The notes under the pieces were generated by a model. The model worked only from the letters and a program-made list of their open reading frames with translations, had not been told where the DNA came from and searched no databases. Below, piece after piece: positions 45,101-53,554 of a stretch of 64,000 nt of DNA. The stretch covers positions 124,001-188,000 of the forward strand of contig JAALGY010000028.1 in assembly GCA_032358165.1 (NCBI GenBank). The letters are read 5' to 3'. Every line of letters begins with the position of its first letter. Within the stretch, counting starts at the first letter, position 1. Origin of the DNA: Diplosphaera chodatii. Taxonomy: Eukaryota > Chlorophyta > Trebouxiophyceae > Prasiolales > Stichococcaceae. Made by a program: the position numbers and the translations under genes.

Positions 45101-48100
45101 TCCAAACGCTGCAGCAGGCATTGCAGCGGCGTGCACTTGATGGTGGCATGGTGCTCTGCTCACCAAAATCAGGCACTGCCACGCCGCAGGTGCGCGCCCG
45201 GGAGCTGGTGGCGGTGTGCGACCGCTGCCTGCAGCCCGTGGACGACGCCACCTTCCGCGCCAACATTCAGCGGCTGCAGGTCGTATTCATATGTTCACAG
45301 CTATCAGCCTTCTGATCGCTGTTTCCTGTCGCTCTGAGATCAACCGCTGAGACCGGACCAGCTTGTGGCTCGTACGCTTCGACAGACTGCAGAAGACACA
45401 CCTTTGAAGTATGACTTGCAGTCTGTAGAAGGGTATGCGCGCCATAAGCTGGTCTGCCTGGCCGCAGCTCGGGGCAGCAGGCAATATAACCATTCCTGTC
45501 AGCATAACCGACATTGTGCCAGCAGTGATTTGTTGCTGGCAGAGCAGTGCGTGCTGCGCTTGCGGGGCAGCTGCACACACAGTCCAAATCGGTGCTGTGC
45601 CGCCACAACATGGCGAAAAGAATTCATGATATCTGTGTTGTCACAGGGTGAGGTCGATGCTGCATCAGCCGCAGTGGACGCTGCGCACGCGGCGTGGCAG
45701 CGGCAGAGCGCGGTGCTGGCGGCGGCCGAGGGCGACCTGAAGGCAGCGCAGGCGGCGGCGGATGACGCAGCGGCCGACCTGCAGGTGTCTCCCCCACTCT
45801 GCATCTGCTTAGTGCGTGCATCATGCTGGCAGAGCTTGGCTCTTGCATGGGGTGACGGCTGGTGGCAGCAGCGGCTGTGAGGCAGGGGCGGCAGGACTGG
45901 CACACCGATGCCAGTCCTGCAGCCCCGGCCAGGGTTCGCTGCTGCCCAAGGGCAGCAAACTCCTGTATGGCATACACTGCCATCATTGGTCTGACAGGAG
46001 AACGTCAGGCGGTCATGCCGTCACAGCTTCTCATGCACGGGGCACTTCGCAGTTAGCAATGTAACCCTGCGAGGCCACTTGTATGCACACCTCAAAAGGT
46101 GCCGCGCTGTGACACACTGCGTCCATAGTGTGCACTGTCCGCTGTCTCCTGCAGCCGCTAGGCCCTAGCAGCATGTCAGTTGTAACAAGCTGACAAGATC
46201 ATGGCACGTACGATTCACAGCACAGCAAGCTGAATGCTGTACATCACAGGCGGCGCTGCACCACCAGGCAAGCTTGCAGCGTGCCGAGGAGCGGCGGCAG
46301 CAGGAAGCGGTGGAAGCGCAGTGGCGGGCGCGGCAGCAGGCGCAGGCCGCCGAGCTGGCGGCCGTCCGGTGCGCCGTGCATGCGGAAAGAGCTGGACTGC
46401 TGCCTTGTGGCTGGACCATTGAACATGCAGGGCTGTTGAAATCGTTCCAAACCATGGCTGGACATGCTGCGATGGCAAGCACATCATGAGACATGGGACA
46501 GGAGGTGTTCGCACCATCTTTTGTTCCTCAGCCTCGGCTTGCGCTTGTCATGTTGATGGCTTCCCAGCAGTGGCGTGCGAGCACCATGTGGAGTGGCTCA
46601 CGTGGCTGAAGATACGCTTGAGGATATTGCACTTGCAATGCCTGCGCAAGCTGGAGTCATGCTGCCAGTGTTTCATGTGACAACCATTCAATCCACCTTC
46701 GGTCTGTTGACAAGTGGCCAAACGGGCACGTGTGGCATTCAGCGCTGTCACTGTATACAAATTGGCAAGTCGAAAGCCGCATGATCGGTGCTGATGTGCA
46801 TGCAGGGCCCGGGAGCAGCTGCAGTCGCACATCCATGCCGCGCAGGACGCCTGCCGCCGCGTCGCCGTGGCCGCCGCAGCAGCGGCGCCGGCAGCAGGGG
46901 AACCACAGCAGCCCCTGGACGCGCACAGCCAGGGGGTGATGCATGCCAACGGAGTGGTGGCGGCTGCGGCGGAGGCGGTGGCGGCCGTCGAAGCCTCAGC
47001 AGCTGCAGGTGCACTTGTGATTGCTGTGCCTATTGCTGCAGTCTTATCGCTTTGCAGCGCTTCGCAGGTGGTGAGGCATGACATGGTCAGCACACTTCTG
47101 AGCTGCTGAGTCAGCTGCTGGCACCATGGGCAACCCTGAAATTGATGGCCTTACAGATAGAGACTCGACATGTCTGCAGGCGCAGAGGCGGCTGCACTGC
47201 AGTGGGAGGCGTCGGCCGCACAGGCCGCGGCCAACCCCGCCGAGGGGCGCGCGGCGGAGTTCGAGGCGCTGCTCGCGGAGCAGCGGGCCGCCATCGCCGC
47301 CGCTACCGTGGCACGGGACGCGGCAGCCAAGCAGGCACGTGCAAGGCTGATGTTTTCATGTCCTGAACTACACATACATCTGAGTGCGAGGCGGTGCGAT
47401 GCAGTCGCAGCAACATGCCCCCATCGAGCCCGTGCTGCGGCAGACGCGTCACTTCTGTCGGGTCTAACTCGCTGCAGGGGGGCCGTGCGGCGGAGCTGGA
47501 GGAGGCGTTTGGCGGCGGCGGCATCAAGGGCTTCCTGCTGGAGGGGGTGCTGGGCGCGCTGCAGGTGGGGACCCCCCAACTCCGCCTGCCGCCAGTGTGG
47601 GGCCGTGTGTTGTGCCCCTGTGGCCCCTCATGGCAGTCGGAACTGCTGTGCAGCTGACAGGGTGACAGCTATCCTCACTGTGGTCATTGTGGTCATACAG
47701 TGCTGACGTCCTGCCAAGTGTGCAGCAATATGCATCCCCTGCCTCCCTTTTGTCGGAGAGATCCCCGTTCTGGCTATGCTTCTGCCGGAATGGTGATGTC
47801 TTTGCGACCGTGGGAGCCAGCAGAGCCCGCAGACTGAATCAGGCTCCATGTGCGACTCTGTGCGCAATTTCAAATATGTCAGCCCTTTTGTTCTAGGACA
47901 TCAGATGACTTCAGTCCTATGGTGGTTTTCTCTCCCGGCATCGTACATGCAGGAGCGCACTGCGCCATGTTCTGGGCGCTCTCCACTCGGCCTATCAATG
48001 TGTGATGTCGTTTAAAGCAGTCCGTCCTGAATATGATCTAAAACCCTCCATAACGAAGGAGCGCACCGGACGATACCTGGCGCAGCTGTGCGCCGGCACC

Positions 48101-49531
48101 ACGCTGGCGCTGTCGGCCACTAGGCCCGCCGCAGCCCGCGGGAAGGCCGCCGCCGCGGCCGCCGAGATCGACAAGATCACCAAGACCGTCACCGTGCGGC
48201 CGCCCCTGGGGGCGTCTGGCGAGGTGAGCGGCTGCTCACACCCCTGCCAGTATTTTGACGAGGGACGTTCCAGGTGTCAAGGTCTTTGCAGAGTGGTAGC
48301 AGCGGCTAGCATACCATGTTTCTTCTTGCTCAGAAGATCCAGTGCACAGCAGCAATCTGCCCCGGACTGCTGCCTGAGATGCCCTCGACCACCTCTTGGT
48401 GCCGATTGCGTCCAGCATGCATGCGGCTCAGATTGACTCACCGACAGTCATGGGCTGGCTTCAGGCCGCGCCTGCTGAGTTAGGACAATTCAGCAGCTTC
48501 CATTGGTGCATTGTTGGGATGGCCTCCTCCTGAACCCTAAATCTGTGTACATGTCATGTCTTACAGCAGCTGTCGGGCGGCAATCGCCGCAGGGCGGCAT
48601 CAACGCCATACACCACCTTCTACAGCCCTCATATATCCTGACTATGCACTGCAGGTGGCGCCCGCCCGGGAGCGGTCGGTGCGGCAGCTGTCGGGCGGCG
48701 AGCGCCGGCGGGTGGCCCTGGCGCTGGCGCTGGGGTTCGGCGACCTGGTGGCGCAGCGGGGGCGCCTGCGCTGCAACCTCATCGTGCTGGACGAGGTAGG
48801 GTGCCATCCTACACAATGTGCAGTTGCAGGATGTCAGCTTTGCAAGCAAGCAGCACAGAGGGCACATGTTCGGTGTCCAAAACAGCTGTCGCGCAGCGGC
48901 CTGCGCTGCAGCCTGGCAGCGGTGGGACAGGTTGGATCCGGCGCCTCGTCCGCTGTGATCAGGTCCACAACACCTTGACATGACGTGGCGCCGGGTTGCA
49001 CAGGGCTGTGTAGCAGTCCACAGCCCTGAGAAGATCCGTCGCTTGATCTTGCCAAGATCCTGATGCATGTTTCGTGCTCAAAAAGTTTGGTGTATGGACA
49101 GATCGATGTGTGTGCCAAGTTGCATCTTCGCCCTGACGAATCAAATGTATGACGTGCGACCAACCACCAGTATGTGCAAGGCCACTGGCTGCAGATCATG
49201 CCTTTGCAGCCTTGGGCAGTGTGTGCGCGCCTGAGCACTTCTGTGCACCTCCAGACGTCCTGATGCGTTTGCAGGCAGGCTTGCTCTCGCCGAATTCCAA
49301 ATTCAATTCCCTCAACTCCAGCACCAGATCGAGCGGCGGCACTTCTGCCCGCAGGTGCTGCAGCACCTGGACGAGGAGGGGTGCTCCAGGGTGGCCGCCG
49401 CGCTGCGCAACCTGCCCCAGTCCAGCGTGCTGGTGGTGGGCCAGGCGGCCGGGTTCGCCAGCCGGGCGATCGACTTGTCGGACGTCGTGGTCAAGTCCGG
49501 CGGCGCCGCCAGCGTCCTGCTGGGAGACTGA
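36140..49531 (+). CDS. SbcD-SbcC fusion nuclease (Mre11/Rad50-like), organelle-targeted, 29 exons
   Basis: Exons: 36140..37061, 37573..37685, 37898..38086, 38712..38862, 39097..39253, 39805..39875, 40289..40410, 40683..40801, 41239..41395, 41921..42042, 42467..42554, 42744..42812, 42996..43088, 43278..43355, 43491..43616, 43764..43901, 44090..44239, 44684..44824, 44994..45047, 45115..45150, 45190..45279, 45647..45784, 46250..46368, 46806..47008, 47180..47334, 47478..47564, 48059..48223, 48655..48795, 49355..49531. They join to 1456 residues (1441 from the ATG at 36185). An Arg-rich, acid-poor leader and a Lys/Ala-rich spacer precede the metallophosphatase: FSDLH (D275/H277), GDFWH, GNHD (341-344), FGH, GHYH (437-440), then the SbcD capping region ending PRIADAEELAP. 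The ATPase follows without a stop: Walker A SNGAGKS (642-648), coiled coils, a CDRC zinc hook (1042/1045), signature QLSGGERRR, Walker B LIVLDE. Two introns need GC donors. The two short exons at 44994 and 45115 are the least certain. Confidence 0.9.
37119..37172 (+). pseudogene. Decayed copy of SbcD exon 1 edge in the following intron
   Basis: Repeats the end of exon 1 (real copy 37013-37065, reading VHAEAEARDAGVLFLG) with few mismatches: the copy reads as GVHTEAEACDAGVLVLG-like sequence and keeps a GGGT junction at its end. Offset about 107 bp. Not used in the gene model. Confidence 0.75.
38323..38427. repeat. Foldback element in SbcD intron
   Basis: CAGGCCAGTGAAC (38332-38344) pairs with GTTCACTGGCCTG (38401-38413); inner ACCATGGTC and GACCATGG pair as well, and outer GGCTA/TAGCC extend the arms. 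The imperfect stem is about 35-40 bp. It lies in the intron between the exons ending 38086 and starting 38712. Confidence 0.75.
40184..40224 (+). pseudogene. Copy of SbcD exon 7 start with its own acceptor
   Basis: TCCAG followed by GGGTGGAGGTGGAGGTG is present both here and at the real exon start 40284-40305, offset 97 bp. The copy stays open for about 24 codons, to a TGA at 40265-40267, so it could also be an alternative, truncating exon; its later sequence has diverged. Confidence 0.75.
42205..42264. repeat. Short hairpin in SbcC intron
   Basis: GGTCCTGATGCCTGTCAG on the left pairs with CTGGCAGTCATCAGGACC on the right across a loop of about 20 bases, an imperfect stem of about 20-22 bp. 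It lies in the intron between the exons 41921..42042 and 42467..42554. The size is that of a small-RNA precursor arm, but pairing alone does not show that. Confidence 0.75.
47951..48066 (+). repeat. Direct repeat AGGAGCGCAC bracketing 96 bases at an SbcC acceptor
   Basis: AGGAGCGCAC occurs at 47951-47960 after a normal-looking TGC, and again at 48057-48066, the acceptor actually needed by the frame (exon starts 48059). The bracketed part is AT-richer than its surroundings. It looks like a tandem duplication or an insertion with target duplication that moved the acceptor. Confidence 0.65.
48565..48597 (+). pseudogene. Decayed copy of the ABC-signature exon in the upstream intron
   Basis: CAGCTGTCGGGCGGC followed by AATCGCCGCAGGGCGGC copies the signature-motif codons of the next exon (real copy from 48683, QLSGGERRRVA) and would read QLSGGNRRRAA. 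Offset 116 bp. It is preceded by TTACAG, an acceptor-like site. Confidence 0.75.
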
Positions 49532-49983
49532 CCAGGCTGCGGGTTGCCGCACAGCGGGTGCAGCATGAGCATGTCAACAGCAGCAGGCGGCGGCGGGAAG
49601 CAGCGGAGGTTGCTGGAGCATTTCACCAGCGTGTACGTGGCGAAGGCTGGCAGCTGAGCATGCGTATCACGGTGGTGCTGGTGGGCTTGCCTATTCGAAT
49701 GGAAGCACTAAATAGCAGGGACATTGGGTACGAATTATGAGACCAATGGCTCTGTGCCCTTGCGTGCACAACATCACGGCTGTAACAGCCTGCAAGGCAC
49801 CGACTGCTTGGTTGCATCAACCTGCATCCAGAGTGACCAGCCCTGCAAAGCCGTGGTCGTGTCCTATGCATGTCCCATGCATCACTGCACTGCTGTGAGC
49901 CACCAGCCGCATGGCGGCACCATTCACCTCGAAGTCTGCACCATGACCCCGCTGGTGGCAACATGGAACAAACACGCTTCCCT
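49532..49983. other. Convergent 3' flanks, no gene seen
   Basis: About 450 bases between the SbcD-SbcC stop (+) and the esterase stop (-). No supported exon or repeat. Confidence 0.5.
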
Positions 49984-52067
49984 TCATTTGCCTTTGGCGG
50001 GGCTGGCCAGCCACCAGCGGGTCGCCGCCTCCAGCTCGGCCCTGTTGCCCAGGCTGTGCCCGCCGGGGTACGTCTTGTACGTGACGCTCCAGCGGTTGAA
50101 GCGCAGACTCTGCGCAACGCTCGCCACCTGTACAGCGATGCACTGCTGAGGGCTTGTGACGCGCGAACGCTGCTTGTGTGAAGAAAGTGCATTGGACGGA
50201 AGGTCACGGCCTGCCAAAATGCGACCAGTGTGCTGCAACGCTGCTTGCTGCGAGGCCCATGCGCTGACAATATATAAGAGGTGGCGCCGCCGTAGCTGAG
50301 GCGCTCCGCACCAGGTTGGGAGGGAAGTTGCCGTCCGACTTGCCGGTGGACAGCCAAAGCCGCGCGTTGCTGCGCTTCTGCTGCCCCATGCGAGAGGTGT
50401 CGAATGCCGAGTGCACCGCCGCGCCGTGCGTAAACCTGCGACAGCCGAGTGACGATGTTCACATCACCAGGCAGTAGGCGCCATTCTGGCTGGCCACGAC
50501 CAAGCACCTGGTTGTGCGCTCCAGATAGCAGCTGCTCCTGGCTGCTGCTGTGCTCGACCAAATCACGTACAACGCCATAAGTCAACTGTGTCACATGTGC
50601 TGGGCATCGTGTGCACATGATGTAGTCCCGACCTGAGGCCGGGGTAGATGTTGTTGGCAGCGTACTGCCCGGCAGAAAAGCCGCCCGCCGAGAAGCCAAG
50701 CGCCAGCACACGCTTCTTGTCTGTTGGCACACCTGAAACCAGACCCAGCGGTGCTGACCATCTTGAAATGTCGCCGCGCCAGTCACACGGCAGGCAGAAC
50801 AAGCAGGCAGTCGCTTTGGGAGCCAGAGGCTGGGACGCAGCACGCAAGCTGGCGAAAGTCTGCTTGCATGGGGACACTCACGTCGAGCCTGCAGCACCCA
50901 CTTCCAGCAGGCGACCTGCAGCAGCAACACACGGGTTCATTTGACAAAGCGCATGCCACTGACACGGCAGCACAACAGGAAGCGAGGCACTGTGCAGCTA
51001 CCTGAACTTTCGTGCCTGCACCGTGAGGACATCTTGCACAGCCAAACATGCAGCATGGCAAACACTCTGCCGTGCATGCAGCGCACCCACCACGTGCTTG
51101 ACGTCGTCGGTGAAGGGCGTGATGCGGCCGTTGTCCTGCACCGCCAGCCAGCCGCGCAGGTCGTGCGACTGCGGCGCGATGATGACGAAGCGGTACTTGT
51201 CCGCCAGCGCCTGCATGAGGGGCCGGCACAGCGTCGCATGCCGGTGGCGAGCCCGCACTTTTGTGGTGGCCACCAGCAGCCTGGCGTCGTGCCCAGCTCA
51301 AACCCATGTGGTGTCTGCCGCAAACGCCCCTGCCAGACTCCCTGTTGCATAGCGCAGTCACTGACGCTATGCTATGTGGCAACATCACATCAGAATAAGC
51401 ACCATGAAGGCGTTGATCATGTCCCGGCCATCGCCGCCGGCGCCGTGGATCGCCACCATCACCGGCACCGTCCTACCGCGCGTGTTGTAGCCCTGCAGCG
51501 TGCAGACACTGGTGTGATCCAACACAGCAATGTCTTCACATGGGCCGCAGTCTTCTCAGCTGCTTGCAATGGCCCTTGGCCGAGCAATGACCCAGCATCT
51601 TCCAGTGCGGCAGCGATGTCATGCGCGGTGCCTTGCAGCCAACACGTGCGGTGATGATCTGGCCGCTGCCAGCTTCGCATGGCAGTTCTGCTGCACCTTG
51701 GGCAGGTAGTACCAGCCGGTGCGCTGCCGGGCGACGGCGTAGTTGATGGGGATCTGGCCCAGAACGCCGCCGCGCCCCGCCTTTTGCGGCCTCGCGGTCG
51801 GTACCTTGGCATCGCCACCTGCGCAGCCAGCAGGCGAGCTACATGCCAGGGCCGGATTTTCTTTTGCTTGAATATATCAGGTCCAGAGGCGTCACGCCAA
51901 GATCAGCCTGTATGGCCACTGCACGTCAGGTATGTGCCCATTGGTCACACCCTGAATGTTGGCTTTCCGTATGTCAGCGGCAGCTGCGCAAGATGTGGCA
52001 GCTCACCTGTAGCATATAACACTGCTGCGCATGCTGCCAGCAGCAGGGAGACAGACGCCCTCCGCAT
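49984..52067 (-). CDS. Secreted alpha/beta-hydrolase, PHB-depolymerase/feruloyl-esterase type, 8 exons
   Basis: Minus-strand exons: 52007..52067, 51697..51818, 51403..51492, 51091..51210, 50882..50915, 50633..50732, 50312..50435, 49984..50127; 264 residues in consistent phase. The N-terminus is a signal peptide (SVSLLLAACAAVLYAT). The oxyanion region is MVAIHGAGGDGRD, the next strand is YRFVIIAPQ, the nucleophile elbow GFSAG carries S157, an Asp candidate is D210 in GKSDGN, and the catalytic His is H241 in TYPGGHSL. The spacing fits the extracellular PHB-depolymerase/acetylxylan-feruloyl esterase fold (about 260-300 residues). The true substrate cannot be told from sequence; a cell-wall or external ester is likely because of the signal peptide. 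An in-frame upstream ATG at 52172 would lengthen the N-terminus but weaken the signal peptide. Confidence 0.85.
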
Positions 52068-53554
52068 TGCTGCTCTGTTATGCGCGCCACGCCAGGCGCT
52101 TCGGGATCCCAGCCTGTCACGCGTCCGGCCGCCGGGCTGCAGCGCGTCGCCGTGAGCGGCACTCTGTTTCAAGGCAGTTGTAGACTTTCAGTCACCGTTG
52201 AAGAAGGTCGTGGACTGTGTACGCGCCATTCGAGCAGCTGCACATGACAATAAAGCAGTGTGCGTCGTGGGGCCAGAGTGCGTGTGCAGGGACGGAAGCC
52301 TCACTTGCAATGGCCGCTGGTGTCAGCTGTAGGTCTACAAGCATCTGCGGGACCTGTAATCTGGTGTGTGTTCAACTGTATGGCGACTGTACAGCCACTG
52401 GGTAGGCTCAGTGGCAGGTCCTGCTCGGCTGGATGGGACCAGGGCGCCAGGTCAGCAACCTACTATGTTGGCAAACTCGTCCCAATGCTCAGCTAGTCAA
52501 ATGATGGTTGCCTGCTTCTCAATTGCAGCTCGACTCAACCACAACGATCGTAGACATTCGGATGCATGCATGGTAAGCATGAATGGGGCCCGCTGATGGC
52601 GCATATTGACACCTGATCAACTGATCCGTGTCACTCTGAGCACACGCTAAGCTTTGGTGATCTGATTCAGGGTCGACATGGGCTGCCGGTCACCCACCCT
52701 CAGTCCTGCGGCGGCGTGCGGCAGGTGGATCAGCTTGATGCTCCAGCGCCCACGTCATGCGACACACCTCCGTTCAGCTTGTAAGTGACCTTTTGCTAGC
52801 GTTGAAGACTGGCAGATGACGATGCCGGCTGCGCACTGCCGATGCGCCGACTCGGCGCGCAGTGTCTGACAGAGATCTGAGATCTCGTCAGACAGGTCTG
52901 ACAAGTTTGCATCAGCCGGATTCCTGCCACCTTCGCGGGCGGCGCGGTTGCCTGTCTGCAGTTTGCACTTGGGCTCTACGTCTCAGAAGGACTTGCTGAG
53001 ACTCACGTAGGTCCTGCCGTGGCGTGCGCTTTGGCTTGCAGGCCACGTGCTGCTCACAACGCAGGAATCTGTCTGCCACCTGCTGTTGTCCTCTTTCAGG
53101 AACCTGCCCAATCAGCAGCCTGCCACGGTTCGATCCAACAGCAGGACTGAGTCTTCTGCTGTTTGTTGGCCACCGAGGGGCACAACGACCTCACCGCCAG
53201 GTTGGCATATTTCCTGACGGCACATGTTGATGCCACTTTCAGCTGTGTGTGCTGCGCGCGGTGCAACAGATGCAATTTCCGTGGACCCCGCTGCTGGCAC
53301 GACACCAGAACGCCCGGGGCTCGCAAGTCATGGGTGGGGAGATGAGAGAGTCTGCAGGCCAGCTGCCGCACACAGATTCTGCAGGAACCCAGCCACCTGC
53401 TTCTACACGCAGGCGCATCGGGCAACAGCTCCCCGCACAGCTGCCTTGACTCCCCTTACCGCTGACCAGCACCGCACGGACCCAGCCAGCGGCATACCAG
53501 CTGCGGCTCCGCACAGCGCGCCCAGCACAGCGCGGGCAGCATTCCCCGGCCGCC
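52068..53554. promoter_or_regulatory. Long divergent 5' region between esterase (-) and transporter (+)
   Basis: Nearly 1.5 kb with no supported exon. It contains both promoters. Around 52830-52910 there is a cluster of dyads: GCGCCGA-CT-CGGCGC and a near-palindrome with outer GTCTGAC/GTCAGAC and inner AGATCT pairs. Confidence 0.5.
52863..52893. repeat. Near-perfect palindrome with nested AGATCT pairs
   Basis: Outer GTCTGAC (52863-52869) and GTCAGAC (52887-52893) flank two AGATCT units. A third GTCTGAC follows at 52896. It lies in the divergent intergenic region, about 660 bp upstream of the transporter ATG and about 800 bp upstream of the esterase ATG, so a protein-binding dyad is possible. 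Confidence 0.75.
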
